NCBI GenBank assembly: GCA_037962975.1
Contig: CM075669.1
Span: 106,594,501 to 106,658,500, forward strand
DNA: 64,000 bases
DNA from: Clitoria ternatea
Taxonomy: Eukaryota; Streptophyta; Magnoliopsida; Fabales; Fabaceae
Reading direction: 5' to 3'
The notes beneath the pieces are model-generated. The model did no database searches. It saw nothing but the letters and a program-made list of their open reading frames with translations, and was not told the DNA's origin. The position numbers and the translations under genes are program-made. Positions 11,180 through 24,346 of the stretch are shown one piece after another. Every line of letters starts with the position of its first letter. Positions within the stretch are counted from its first letter, which is position 1.

Positions 11180-11545
11180 GTGACTAGTCCCTTGATTTGT
11201 CTCAGTTCTTTCTTTCATACTTTGTGCCAAAAAGTTATTGAAGTGAGTGATCTAGATAATTTAGAAGATGATATAGCTGAAATTTTATGCCAATTGGAAC
11301 GAGTTTTCCCTCTTTCATTCTTTGACATAGTGGTGCATTTGCCTATCCATTTAGCGAATGAGGTGAGATTAGGTAGTCTGGTCCAATTTCGATGGATGTA
11401 CCCCATTAAAAGATATTTATACAGATTAAAGTCTTATGTTTGTAATAAGAGTCATCCAGAAGGCTCAATTGCTGAAGGATACTTGGTGGAGGAATGTTTG
11501 ACATTTTGCTCAAGATATTTGAATCCTAGCAGTTGGGCCATCTAG
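11180..11545 (+). pseudogene. CACTA transposase DUF4218-like region
   Basis: The frame encodes LERVFPLSFFDIVVHLPIHL, the strongest hallmark of DUF4218, followed by a GSLVQFRWMYPIKRYLYRLK block and PEGSIAEGYLVEECLTFCSRYL. It lies between Tnp2 and DUF4216-like sequence, as in intact plant CACTA transposases. It ends in TAG after SSWAI. Confidence 0.88.
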
Positions 11546-11941
11546 TTATTTTTCAAGCTTAGGTCAACCAATGGGTGGAAAGAAGAAAGGCCAAGCATTT
11601 TCTCTAGATGATGTCTCAATGATGCAAGCTTATTCATATATCTTGTTCAACTGTGAAGAAATTAAAGAATACATTAGGTGTTCTTCCAACTCTCTTTCAC
11701 AACATATTTGAAATTCTACAATATAATTAGAATCTTAATTGAAAGATATTTTTTCTTTGTAGAGAGCATGAGGACTATGTTAATAATCATGCCAAAGGAA
11801 GAAAATGGAGCAAAGCTAAAAATTCAAAGCCAAGATTTTAGTCATTGGTTTAAAGCCCGTGCCAAGGATGGAAACATGACAAAGAAACAAATAGAATTGT
11901 CTAAAGGGCCAAATTCTGTGGCAAAATGATTTTCAGGATAT

Positions 11942-12526
11942 ATGGTCAATGGATATACATTTCATACTAGGAAACATGATGTAAGACACACAACTCAAAA
12001 TAGTGGTGTGACATTGGTGTGTGAAACTGCAAGTTTCGCTAGCTCCAAGGATGAAAATCCAAAGACAAAAGTTGTTACTTACTATAGAATAATAAATGAT
12101 ATTATTGAGTTAGATTATTATTCTCATTTTAAGTTTATCCTTTTTAAGTGCGATTGGTTTGAATTTGAGGAAGAGGAGTATGGGTTGACTTGTGTTAACT
12201 TTAATAAAAGATGCTACAAGGATAATCCTTTTCTGATTGCTTCTCAAGTCCTCCAATGCTTCTATATCCAAAACCCATTTAATGCAAATAAGCATTATGC
12301 CATGAAAACAATACCTATGGACTTCTTAAATATAAAGGATGAAACTGATTTTGATGCTTAAGAATCTTATGAAAATGAACCAGTTGAGCATGTAAATGTT
12401 TTAAGTGTACCAAGAGATGGTTATGAAATTCAATGGGTTAGGGAAGATATTCCAAATACAATTGCTGAAAAACCTGTACTTGTGCCACCCTAAAATGAAG
12501 ATGAAGAAGATTCTGAGTTTGAATAA
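11942..12526 (+). pseudogene. CACTA transposase DUF4216-like C-terminal region
   Basis: The frame opens with MVNGYTFHTRKHDVRHTTQN and NSGVTLVCETASF, then YYSHFKFILFKCDWFE and a VNFNKRCYKDNPFLIASQV block. This is the DUF4216 pattern that ends TnpD proteins. A TAA at 12359-12361 interrupts it; the frame resumes with an acidic tail and ends at TAA 12524-12526. DNA at 11546-11941 holds the connecting region in other frames plus possible intron sequence. Confidence 0.87.
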
Positions 12527-12777
12527 ACTGTGAATCCATGGAGTAATTCTTTTGTGTTTCATAATATACTTTAGACTATTCAGATCACTTCTTGATCTAC
12601 TTTTGGTTTTGTTTTTTTTTGTCAATATCTTTAAGATTGTATGGTTGAAATAGCTTAAGTTAATGTTTATGCTAATATCATATTTTTTCACAAAAAATAC
12701 AGAGGGTTCAAAGTTCCAATGAAGGATTTCATTATCATTTCCCAAAAAATGCAATGTCAAGTGTTGAGTTACTTTTA

Positions 12778-15459
12778 ATGTTTAACAAAGTCAAACGTGA
12801 AAAGATGGTGGGATCTAGAGAAAGAATTCATGAAGTTGATGAACATGTTCAACAATAAGATCCAAGGAAGAAAGAAAGAACTAGCCTATCATTAACAAAA
12901 GCTGCCAATAACCAACAAGATCCAAGCAAGGTCAAAAGCACTAGCCTACCAATAACCAAAGTTGTCACCCAAGCAAAAGGTTCCAATCCAAAACAAAGGA
13001 AGGAACCAACTGTTCAAGCCAAAGGCTGCAATTTAAATCAAAGGAAGGAAACTATGACTAACATGGCCACTCAATCTAAGAAATCTACAACTTTAACTCA
13101 AAACAAGCTGCCCAAGACTCAAAGTGTAACTCATGTTGAAGAATCTTATAAGAAGGCTAAACTAAAGAGGAAGTTTAGTGTTGCAGTAACACTTGGTGAC
13201 GAAGGATCGAGTGACAAGAAAAAAGTCTCCTAAAAAGAAAAAAGAAAACTGCAAAGTTCCCTTCCATGTCTATTAATGAATTTCTTGAATTAAACCAAGA
13301 ACAAAATAAAGACTAAATGGAGGATGATGAAGCTGATAATGGTATTGGGTAGCAACTAGAAGGAGATATTAGTCCAAGTGAAGCTAATGAGCAAGCCAAC
13401 AATGATGAGATAGAAGGTAGTCATTTTTTTTCTTATTCACTTAACAGCCTTTGTTTATAAACTTACATAGCTTTTATATATTCCATACCTATATATAACA
13501 GGGAAAAAAGTCAAAAGACACAAGGAAAAACACCATGTATAAAAATTCAAGCAAGGTCAAAAGAAGAACAACAAAATGTCACCCTAGATGATCAAGGGGA
13601 GGTAATTGGGCCAAATGAGAAAGTAGTATCAAACTTAGGTTACTTTGTGGGCACAATAGCTAGAAATTCAAATTTTTGTCCCTTAAATTACACAAATTGG
13701 AAATTGGTTCCAAATAATGATGATATATGGGAATATGTCAATGTAAGAATACTAAACCTACTTCAGTTTTATTAATTTATAGTTGCTCGACTTGTTTATG
13801 TTGATGGTTAGTGATGATTTATGTATAATGCTAGATATTTAGTTGTCTTATTTGTTAATAACATCATTTTATGTTTGATGCAGTCTAAATTTGACATTCC
13901 AATTGAAGGAAAAAAATGTTACTTGCTCTTGCCAATGATGCTTGGAGACGCCACAAACACAATATTTAGAAGGAACATTTTGAAAAGTATAAAAGTACAA
14001 CTGAAAGGTTGAAACTTCATCCCAAAAAGATTCTAGAAGCATATTTTAAAGAATTAATGAAATATTGGAGGAATGAAGATGTTAAAGTAAGATTTCCAAA
14101 ACTAATGATGATAGATTCTTACTTTTATGTTTTAATATTTTGTTAAAAAAATGTTGGACAATGTAGGCAATGTGCCAACAAAATGCAAGGAACAGAGCTA
14201 AACAAAAGTTTAGGCATCGGATGGGACCTATCAAATTTGCTAGAATACGTGCAAGATTGGTAAAATATTTAAATATAAATAGTAATTATTATGTTTTTGT
14301 GTGTGAGTATGGACATTTATGTGAGTGCTTTCAATTTTATGTTACTAACTCTTGTTTAAAATGATTGTTGGATATGATTTAGTATGCTAAGAACAATGAA
14401 CAACCCAACCAAGCTGAGATGTTCATTGAAACTTGTCAAAGTACGAAGGGAAAGCCATTAGATAAGGACACCTAAGATGCTATTGTATGTTTCCTTTTAG
14501 CTCTAAAAATGTTTTGGATGATATATATTTATGTGTTATTTAGATTCTAATGAACATTATATTTATTTATATAAGGCTACTCTTCAAAATGAAATTCAGA
14601 ACTCTAGTGAATCTGCCATAAAAGCCTTCTAATACTTGTTTGGAAAGAAAAAATTAGGAATGTATGTTGTATGGGTAAAGGTATCACACCAACTATTTTA
14701 AAGAAAAATAAAGAAATTACAGCAATTAAGAAAAAACATGATGGTGAAATATCTTGTTTACAAGCTAAAGTTCAAGGTATGGAACAAGAAATGGATGGGT
14801 TAAAGACTCTTGTGAAATGTTTTTTGCTACAAAACAACCCGGGAATGGACTTGGAGTCTTTGGCAGCAAAATTAGGATGCAGTTTAGGTGATGCTAGCAG
14901 TGCACCTAATTTTTCAAGCCATGAAGAGGTATACTTTTCACTTCTAATTAATTATTCTAGTGTTGAAATCAACTTATTTGCTCTTAAAGCATTATTTAAC
15001 AAAATAGATTTCTTAGTTGTCCAAAGATTGCTTTTGTCAAGATGTTTTCTTGTAGTTTTATCATGTTATACTAAGTGCTAAATTGTTTTCAATGTCTTGA
15101 AGTAGTTTTTGGGTGGCTAGTTTGGTCCATTACAAGAATTACTTAATAGTATTAGGAATATGTCATGTTTATGTTAGTTGATGAGTATCTCATGTTCATA
15201 TATGCCCTTGGAAATATGTGTTTGTTGTATGATGGATGGATGTCTATATATTTTGTGCAGGGGGACTTTGTGTAATCTTTATGTGCTTTTGGATTTTAAT
15301 ATAGATGTATAGTCATTTCATGGTTTATTTGGCCTTTTGAAAAAATTATTGGTGGGGTATATAAATAAATATATATTTATATATATACACTTTATATCTT
15401 ATATTTAATCTAATAATTGTGATATCTTGCAGGAAAATGATGTTGAACAAGAAGACTAG
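12778..15459 (+). pseudogene. TnpA-like plant transposase (Ptta/En/Spm type), spliced, decayed
   Basis: No single ORF spans this gene, but exon-like blocks join at GT...AG sites. A Lys/Thr/Ser/Gln-rich disordered N-terminus (about 12780-13260) is followed by NWKLVPNNDDIWEYVN ending at GTAAG (13743), then a WRRHKHNI / LKLHPKKILEAYFKELMKYW block (13888-14085), an RNRAKQKFRHRMGPIKFARI block (14167-14261), a PNQAEMFIETCQSTKGKPLD block (14385-14487), and a coiled-coil-like segment (14671-14929). A final short exon, ENDVEQED with TAG 15457-15459, ends it. These are the conserved blocks of the En/Spm TnpA-like protein that binds subterminal repeats. Stops and frame changes show it is inactive. The 5' end is uncertain. 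Confidence 0.75.
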
Positions 15460-16318
15460 TAAGATCTAGTGGGACTCAAGAAGAATGATTTAATGTTCTA
15501 GAAATGTTTTGTTTTTAGGGACATTTTTTGTCATGGGAAGAAAGTACTAGTGCATTGTAATTAAGGGGAATTTTATTTTGATTTAGTGAAGTAACATTTT
15601 AGATTTACCACTACTACACTTTGATATTATTATAAGGCCTCTTTTGATGTATAAGCATTTTAATTAAGGTCTAATATTAGATAGAGTTTCATATTTTTAA
15701 TGTATTTAAATGATGTTAAATTTATAATTATATTTATGAATTAAGGCGTAATATATATAATGATTAGGTCATACAAAAAATGAGCCAATTTTATTATCTA
15801 TAACCACTTACTATAGATAATTTTTGCAAACTTAATATTTCTTATGTTAAGAAATGAAATGGTTTTTCTGTCCAGAAAAATGTTTTATAAAAGAAGGTAA
15901 TACACTTAAAATGTTCCAATACTAATAGCCAACGATTGTATAGTTGTTTCCTAAACCATCAGGTAACGGTTTTGAAACTGTTCTAAATAAAAGATGCTAC
16001 AGTTGACTAAACATTGTAATTACTGATGCAATGACAAATAAGTGTTCCATTTATTATATCATTTGCTACATGTGACTACCGTTGCATATAGATTACAAAA
16101 TTGAAAAAACCATTGCATTTGTTTTCACTAAAACCATTGTTTTTTCTAGTAAAAAAGCAACAGTTTTTTACTATCGTAGCCCTTAATCAAAAAAACAATT
16201 GCCTATACCTATGGTAACGTTCAACAAAAGCACAGTTGGGGAACTGTTGCTTTAACTTTAAGGAACGCTTTTTTTACTTTCTCCAACTGTTTTCAACCGT
16301 TGCTGAAGAACAAAAATG
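15460..16318 (+). repeat. CACTA 3' subterminal region
   Basis: Non-coding and AT-rich. From about 15950 it contains many degenerate copies of a motif like AACNGTTGC/GCAACNGTT in both orientations (for example ACCGTTGC near 16297, AACTGTTGC near 16246, and GCAACAG near 16159). Subterminal repeats of this kind are the usual TnpA binding sites. Confidence 0.65.
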
Positions 16319-16326
16319 TTGTAGTG
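16319..16326 (+). repeat. CACTA right terminal inverted repeat
   Basis: TTGTAGTG is the complement of CACTACAA. The next three bases, GAC, would be one copy of the target-site duplication; the other is not in the window. Confidence 0.75.
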
Positions 16327-19310
16327 GACCATCAGTACACTCACACACTAGTCTTAATGTATTTACATGTTCCCACGTAAATACTTGACTAGGGATAGTT
16401 TAAGAATAACTCTTATATGACCTATTACTCATACGATAAATAAAGGCTGTTAAACTATTTAACAAAAAAATACCTTATGCAAAATGATGCGTCTTATATA
16501 GGTTCTTAGTGCATATTTCCAACAAATCTTAAATTCCACAAATTCTAAATCACTACATTTTGTTCACTTTTAAACACAACTTCATCAATGAGGACAATTA
16601 TCACAACAGACCATTTTCATTTTCTTTCTTAAACCTGGGCAAGGACCACACCTCAATTTCTCATTCTCAATGGGTACTAATTCAATAACAACATCTAGCC
16701 CAAGATAAATTCACCTGAAGTCCACAATCCATAATTCTTAATTCATAATTCACAATTCACAATTCACAATTCATATATTCTCAAACTAAGGTTCTCGCCG
16801 ACACTCAAACTTTTAATTTCTTTTCAAACAGCTAATACACTTACTTTCTCATCATTCAACAACTACAACAACCATGGTTTAGTCATTACTCAAGATTAAT
16901 CATCAAGATTCACCCACACAATTAAAACATTTAATCTTTGTATAACTAAGCACTTCAAACAAACAATTCCAGGCAAATGCTCACAATCCACACATTATCC
17001 TTTTTGTAACCTTGCTTATATTTATTTTCAATACTCAAGAAACATTATTTATTCAAGAAAAGTTTATATACTCTTCGTCGTTACCATTTAACCACAACAC
17101 CACCAACCACTCAAATATCATTAAAAATTTATTTTACCAAGCATAACAACTTCAATACACCTCACGGTCATGCATAATGATATAACTGAAATTTTCAAAA
17201 CCAATCCAAGTAACATTGCCAACATTTCACATGTCATCACTATTCAGCTTTTTCACATCAAATTAACCAAGACTAATTTTCAGCACCATCGAGATTTAAT
17301 ATTACATTTTTATATTGAATAGAAATCACAATTTTCTCACGGTTAAGGGGGTTGCAAAATAGCAATTAACAACTTCTTTTAAAACCATTTCTAAACTTAA
17401 AAATTTGTTTCAAAAATCAAGGGAAATATCTTGCATTGCACATGGTCAAGGAACAACAAGAGAAACCAAAACTTTGCTAACAATTAATCGCATGCATGTA
17501 CATTTTACAAGTACCATCATCACATAACACACCATCACAACACATGCATCAATTTTTCTTCATCCAAGGCTGAAACCAAACTCAAAAATTGAAAGGAAAT
17601 AAACATCACCATTCGGCCAAGGGAGGTTCCAAAACATCCTTTATCATCTTCATAAATTTTCAGCCTTAGCATGTTATTTTCAAAAACAATTTCAACCCTT
17701 AAACCCTTAAATCAAGGCTGTTTGGAACTTCCACATGGTGAGAACCTTAGGGGATTCTCACCAACCTAATGCATGTGATATCTAGAGAAAAATAAGAGAG
17801 TATACTCCCCCTACCTCATGATAGCTTCACGGAAATGAGAAAGCAAAAATAACTTCAGTTTTTTGCCTTTTTCCACCTGCGGGTTTAACATGTGAGAAGA
17901 AAGAGATTGGTGTTATTTTATGCTTAAAGTAATGGGAATGAGGAGAAGAAGAACAATGGTGGTTTTGGGTGGAAGAATCAAGAGAAATTTATGGATTTCC
18001 TTACGAAATGGCAAGAAATCTCTTAAAGAGAAAGAGAGCAATGTCATGGCTGGAAGGGAAAAATGAAAAGAGTGAAAAACTTGTTTTCCAAGATGTTCAT
18101 AATGTTGAAGAGATAGTGGAACTCGGTCCAATTAGAGAGGAACAAACGGCGCCATGTGTCAAAAGCCAATTAGACCATGTTTTAGTGGAATGATGATGTG
18201 GCACGATTTAGAAAGCTGGAACTTGCTAAATTTTTTAAATTATGTTGCGGCTAAAATTTGATAAAACTCACAACATGAAAGTTATAGATATTTGTTTCCT
18301 CTTCAAAATGAGTTGAAGTACGCAAAAATTCGATATAAAAAGTGAGAGATATGCCTGAGTACTGAAACTATTCCAAATAGTAACTAATTATTGGTCAGTA
18401 CACTTAGAAAAACTGCAGGTAAAATGTGTAGAGAATTAGCTTTTGGACTCTTCATCAAAGTTGTAGAATACAAGTTTAGGAATTATAAAAAAAGGAATCA
18501 TTCGATTTCGAGGTCATACAAAAGAGAAAGGCTGAAAACACTGAAGATGGGTCAACTGAATCAAGGAATTCCAGGATCAATGTACTATTTTAAAATCTGG
18601 TATTGATTGAGTAAGAACTGGATTTTGAGGTCAACATAAGAGTTATAGGAAATTTTGGTACAAAAAATTAAGGACAAGAATCATTCAATTCCGATAACCG
18701 TATAACCGTAGAGAGAGATAGACCAAAAATACTAAAGGGTGTGCAAAAGCAAAACAAGTTATCAAACTTTAATTCTCAAAGATGTTCCAGGGATCAAATC
18801 ATTTGGAATCGAACCTCAGGTCCTTTACGAAAAATGTCACATTTTTCATTATTGACACTCAAAAATAAGAATGACTCAGATAAGGCACTTGTGGCACTCG
18901 TTTGGCCAGAACCAGTGAAACATGCTGACATATAATTTACAAAGGGGTAAGAAATTTATTCTAATTTCAACAAAGGTACCACTCGAGTGTTCAAAACTTG
19001 CCAAGGTCACCACTAAACCTCATTCCATCTCTTACATAGGGTAAAGACAGCCTCTGCCTTTATACTGAACCATCAATGCATACTCTGACCAACCACACAA
19101 CTCACAACATTTGTTTTCACATATAACAATATTTTCTTTTGCACCTACTTATTAATTAAACAAGCTTTTGATACACATACCCACACATGTGTGTATATAT
19201 ATATCAAATAAATTCGGTCGAAGCCCAAATATTCATATCATAGCACATATACATACCATTATTAGGTCTTTAGTCCAAGGACCAATAACAAACAAACGAG
19301 GGATATTACA
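16327..19310 (-). repeat. Non-coding DNA, possible LTR fragment on the minus strand
   Basis: No convincing coding sequence. The right edge reads GGGATATTACA and, read on the minus strand, begins TGTAATATCCC, the form of a Ty3 LTR start. The body has the long, weakly structured character of plant LTRs. I cannot find a matching end on the left; the CACTA element may have inserted within it. A short run of AATTCACAATTCAC repeats lies at 16733-16780. The assignment is inference. Confidence 0.35.
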
Positions 19311-21842
19311 CTAAGAACTCGATTGGTTTCTAGATTCTTCTTTAGAATTGTGCATAAATTATACCCTTTTTTAATGTTCCTTTGTTAATAGATAATTTTT
19401 AAAATAACCGAAAACTAATTGTTAATTCGTTAGCATTTTAGTTGTTAAAAGAAAAATTAAATCTGTGACAAATAGTCTCATATATTTTACTTTAAAGGAA
19501 GAGGAGATATACTCTATTCCCATACACTTACTAGCATGCAAATTGGTTTTTTACCAAGAGTTCCATTCCTTCGAGTTATATGTTTTTTGAGTGATTTAAT
19601 TATTTTTAAAAATATATTAATTGTCGATATAAAAGCATGTCATCGATTAGTTGGTTTGAATGAAGTTGAAGGGTATAGAGTTTCCATTTACATGACATAC
19701 ACATGTGGTAGTAAACTGGCAATTGTCCATAACGCCCAATTCATCATGATACATTTCTTCCTATAGTGGAGGAATTCAAGTTTTCCATCAACCTAAACCA
19801 GCTCACGTGAGGTCCACACCACACTCAAAGGGTTTTCTGTTTTTAAATCATAATGCGCAATGGCCTTATATATCTATTCATAATATTAAGACATTATAAA
19901 TATATTAATTTATTTTTAATATACTATTTTATTAAAACATAAATATTTAATTATACCAGTTAGACCATTAACTATTCAACTACGGCTGAATCAATAATCT
20001 ATGAACTAATACTTCTCTATTGAACTTGACCTTACACTAAGATTTAACCGCCATTACTTTAAGACTTTTGATTTGAGAAAAAAAAGAAAAAAGTTTTTTA
20101 CCCTTATATTTGTATTAACCAAAAGTTTTACATTTCCAGTTATGTAATATTATTTTTTTAAAATACTTTTACCTTCGATTATGTAATATCATATATTTCC
20201 TAGCTTATATAGGACAAACAATCATTTCTCATTAACAATGCATTTTGTAATTGGGAAAGAAAATAATTAATATAGATAGTAAATAAGTATTGTTTAAGGT
20301 ATTTTACAAAAATTAACACTCAATCAATAAACATACTTATTTTAAAATGGAGGGATGCATTATTGCTAACTTAGTTTCTTTCTAAAAAGTTGGAAACAAA
20401 GTAGAAAAAGAATTATTTTTAATATCCCCATAAACTTTTAGAATAAAAAATAATGTCATAAATCATTTGAAGGTGGAATAAAAAATAAAATAAATAATAT
20501 TCACGGCAAGAAAACTGTATTTTTCCTTGAGGATATTGCATGTGATGTCCTCCCATACTGATCTTTGTGTTAGATTAAGTGGCTGCATGTGTTTAAAAAA
20601 ATCAAAACGCACACTGACTTTTGTTGTTGCGTGAGAGGGGCCTCACGCCCAAAAATGAATACCCCAGATTTTGTATGTTAGTGATGTTGGTGTGACGAGT
20701 TATTAAATTTTTTTATTATATCATTTTATTTTTATCAATAAATTAAGTTTATTCAGTTTTTAAAAGTTGTTTAAAATTTTTTTTATTTTCGGAATGGTAG
20801 ATCATATGAAAATTATTCATAAATTGTCTCTAGTCAAATATTTATATGGGGACATGTAAATACGTTAACATGTGATTGTATTGATGATTTGAATCATAAA
20901 TATGGATGATATTAAGTCTTCATATGAGTATACGTTAAGAGTAGTGGTTTACTGGACGGATGTACCATGAAAACATGGATCATTACATGACCCATAAGCG
21001 ATTCTCAATGTGATAATGGTATATGTAGTTTTTCGACCTTAAATTGATGCAATTTAATTTCTACATGTGAAGTTGGTGTTTTAATACATTCAAACATCAT
21101 TTGAAATAAGATGGTCATAAAGGTGGTAATTGGACAGTGAACAAATTATGCAAAGACATATGAGTAATGTAAATAAGATTTGTCTCTCATAAGTAACGAG
21201 AATGGTATCTATAAACCATTTGATAGGGTGAGACTTAAAGAAATGCATGGTCATACTAGAAAAATAAATATTGGATATTCATTTGTGTAAAGTCTACTCC
21301 AATATCAAGTAAAACAAATTGAACCATACAAGGATGACATCAATGACCATTCCTTGATCCCAAACAAATATCATGACATGAGGAACAAACATATAAAATG
21401 GTTATCATTTATAGGTTATGTCAAAATAATATTTGGATATAATGATGTGTTGGTAAATGTTACTCTTATTTTATATTAATAATAGAATATTTATTATTAA
21501 TATAACCAAATATTTTTCCCATAGAGTCACATCCATAGAGTAAGTCAACCAAAGAATAATTTTATCTATGGTTGGACTAAATTAAAATTATTGGGCCTAA
21601 CTCATTCATATTGAATCGGGACTTAATCACTAATGAGTGTTGATCATGTCAAATCTAAGCCTATATAATAGAGCATGAGATGCTCATAGATGAACATTCC
21701 TATGACATTAAATTTTTGTAAAAGTTGTAAAGACTATGCTCTAACCAACTAGCATTCAAAAGTACGGATTTTGGTAAGAGTGCTTGTGGCAACTCTTTAA
21801 GGATGATGCTACAATTGTTTCAATCGACCATCTTGTGTTGTA
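19311..21842. other. AT-rich intergenic DNA, nothing recognised
   Basis: The only ORFs are short (76 codons or fewer), with no family resemblance and AT-driven codon use. I see no RNA gene or terminal repeats. Confidence 0.6.
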
Positions 21843-21850
21843 GTTACCAG

Positions 21851-22279
21851 CAGGGGTGGCAAAATAATTCGTACTTGCGGATACCCGCAGATGTACCTAT
21901 AACAAGTACCCGTAAATTCTCTAAACGGGCAAGTATGAGTATTATACTACCCGCCCCGCGTATAATTGCAAAAGTATATATACTTAGTTTATATTAAATA
22001 TATTCAAATATAAAGGAATTTTATTATTGTAAAATGAGATAAAAAAATTAATATTACACAATTATAATATTTTTAATGCCTAAAGTTGTAATTACATTAT
22101 ACAATATTAATTTATATCATATATTATAAGGAAATAAGATTATATTTAGTATATGTTCTTTACTATTATTGTTGTTTTTATGTTAAAAATAAATAAATGT
22201 TTGCGGGTTCATGTTCCCTTACCCGTGGACAGGTGTACAGGTACCATACTACCCGTAGCCGCCCCCGTTGACATCCCTA
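21851..22279. mobile_element. hAT-like MITE (429 bp)
   Basis: The left end is CAGGGGTGGC and the right end is the complement of TAGGGATGTC, an imperfect 10-bp inverted repeat of the CAGGGGTGGCAAA type common in plant hAT elements. The 8-bp flanks are GTTACCAG and GCTACAAG, identical at 6 of 8 positions, consistent with a decayed 8-bp target-site duplication. Subterminal C/G-rich runs (GCGGATACCCGC at the left, GCGGGTTC / ACCCGTGG at the right) flank a very AT-rich core. It is too short to encode a transposase. Confidence 0.65.
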
Positions 22280-22287
22280 GCTACAAG

Positions 22288-22805
22288 AGGTAATTTTAAA
22301 GGTAATTTTAATTATATATCAATGCTTTGAAACATGAATTTTGCAACACTTCAGGGGAATCCTTGTATCTTGATGCCTACCTTTTAGGATTCCCTAACAA
22401 GTGATAAATGAAAGGGCTAGTATTTTAAATTTTTATCCAAGAATGGATACATAAACACTTGCCCTTTCACATTCTCTCACCTATTTCTAAAATATTTTCT
22501 CATATTCTCTCAATCTCTCATATTTTAATTGTTTGATTCATAGTGTAAAGGAACCATTTAATACTATATTGGTCTTTATGTGTATTTGACGCTAAAAGGA
22601 AAATTTTTAAATGATTAGAATTTTCTTTTGTTAAGTCTAAATATCTAAGAACCCTATGATCTAAATTATTTGATAACACTTTACCCTAAAAATAATTCAA
22701 GCATTCTAAAGTGATCTAACAAGTTTATTTAAGTATGAAATAAAAGTAAATAAACTAAATGCAAAACTATGAATTATTCTTAAATGAAGTTAGAATATAA
22801 GATGA
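22288..22805. other. AT-rich spacer, nothing recognised
   Basis: No ORF of note and no repeat structure that I can see between the MITE and the Athila-type element. Confidence 0.5.
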
Positions 22806-22810
22806 CTGAC

Positions 22811-24332
22811 TAATAGCCAACTGAAAGCGCATGGGGTATCCCGTAATAAAAAGTTATCGTTCCCACAAGGATTGTGCCCAAGTACCAGTGATTTAACTAT
22901 CTAGACAATTCATTTCAAAGTAAAAGGTGAAGTAAAATTAACCAAGAACTAAAGACTATTGGTAGAAAACTAAAATCGAGATCCTTCTTTTGAAATCAAG
23001 ATGAAAAAGGCTCTTGGGAATCAGTAGGTTCCTATGCCATGTACCAAATCTAACATTATCCTTTTTCTTTGTTATTCAATTTATGTTCCTAAGGCAGATT
23101 TCCCCTAGCTAATTAGTGAATTCCTCTCGAAACCTCACTAATGTACCTATTTATCAAAGAACCGCGTTCAATTTGTTAATTAGGTCCTTTAGGCTCTATG
23201 AAAATCCCATTATTCCTCAAAGAGCTTTGCTTACTTTCGTAACCCAAATCCCTAAGTTCAATTTCATGCGTTCTAACGATATGCCAATCTCTCAATCATC
23301 CATATTGTTTAATTTCATCTAACCTTATTTCTAAGCCATTAGAAGCATTAAGATCCCATGAAATTGAATAGAAAACAGAAATCCAATAACAAAAGAAAAT
23401 AGAGTAAGCTAATTTGATACACACATATTTTCCCCCAAATCCCAAGAATAATAAATTAGTTCCTCATGGAAGAGGTTACCAATCCATAAATTACAAGAGT
23501 TTGTCCCATCATTCAGAAAATAAGGATTACAAAAAACAAAGGATTAAAGGTAGAAGAGGAGTTCTCACTAATCTTCCAATCTCTTGCCCCAAGCTTGAAC
23601 CCTTGATCTTCCTTCTTGTTTCTTTTCTCAAGATCTTCAGGAAGAATCCTTAAATTTTTGCCCAAAAATTATCTTATCTCTATTCTCTGTCTATTCTCTC
23701 TCTTTTACCCACTTTCTCCATTTAAAATTTGGTGAAAACTGAAAGTAACTGCTGCAACTGGTGAAATCCACTAGCAGTGGGAAAATCCACTGGCATGGAT
23801 GGCTTTGTGTTACACCCGAACGAAATTAATTAAGAAAAGTGGGCAGAAACCACTGGCAGTGGGAAAATCCACGGCCAGTCGGTTTTTTGATAGTGTAATC
23901 AATGGCCAGTGTTTTTTCCCACTGGCAGTGGTTTTCTCTGGCCCAATTTTTCTTCTTCTCTTAGTGTATTCCACGGCCAGTAGGAATTTCCATTGGCAGT
24001 GGATTTCTCTGTGTGTTGGCAAACATGCAATTTTAGGGTGTCTTTGGGTTCTGGAGTACTTCCTTTGGTACATTCTTCTTCCAGTGTTGGCCTAACTTCA
24101 ATCTTGGATCTTGGACAAGCTCAAACTCTTCTCAGTTGCATCATCCCATTCAAAGTCTTCCAAATCCTTTGCTAGTAGACTTATTCAATGAAGGTTTCTA
24201 CAAAAATAACTACGCAAGTAACATGTGTGGAAGTAAAAGAATAACCATGGCAACTAGGGAAAAATAAGGTAAAAATAAACTAAAATTAAAACTAAATGGA
24301 CCCTAAAACTAATGCAAACGAAACTCATATCA
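22811..24332 (-). repeat. Athila 3' LTR (1522 bp)
   Basis: It is collinear with 34308-35807. Its plus-strand left end is TAATAGCC where the other LTR has TGATAGCC, and its right end is CTCATATCA. At 23760-24005 it carries several copies of an imperfect palindrome of the form CCACTGGCAGTGG or CCACGGCCAGTGG. ORFs at 23116, 23414 and 23799 are LTR by-products. Confidence 0.92.
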
Positions 24333-24346
24333 AAATACCCCAAACT
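24333..24346 (-). promoter_or_regulatory. Athila polypurine tract
   Basis: On the minus strand AGTTTGGGGTATTT abuts the 3' LTR start. This run is typical of Athila-type elements. Confidence 0.85.

Larger units (their letters stand above)
8760..16326 (+). mobile_element. CACTA (En/Spm) DNA transposon, 5' end missing
   Basis: Two decayed genes in the same orientation encode a TnpD-type transposase (Transpos_assoc, Tnp2, DUF4218 and DUF4216-like regions in the canonical order) and a spliced TnpA-like protein. The right end is TTGTAGTG at 16319-16326, the complement of the CACTACAA terminus that names the superfamily. No CACTACAA occurs between 8760 and 9246, so the left end probably lies beyond the Ty3 element that inserted here. 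8760-9246 is AT-rich non-coding DNA, presumably 5' untranslated or intronic. Confidence 0.88.

Noticed and set aside
15600..15625. CACTACTACAC as a possible internal CACTA terminus
   Set aside because: It does not match CACTACAA, lacks subterminal repeats at that point, and a better terminus lies at 16319-16326.
17913..18193. Pair of opposed ORFs of 72-74 codons
   Set aside because: They overlap on opposite strands in a repeat-like region, with no domain and no start or splice context that favours either.
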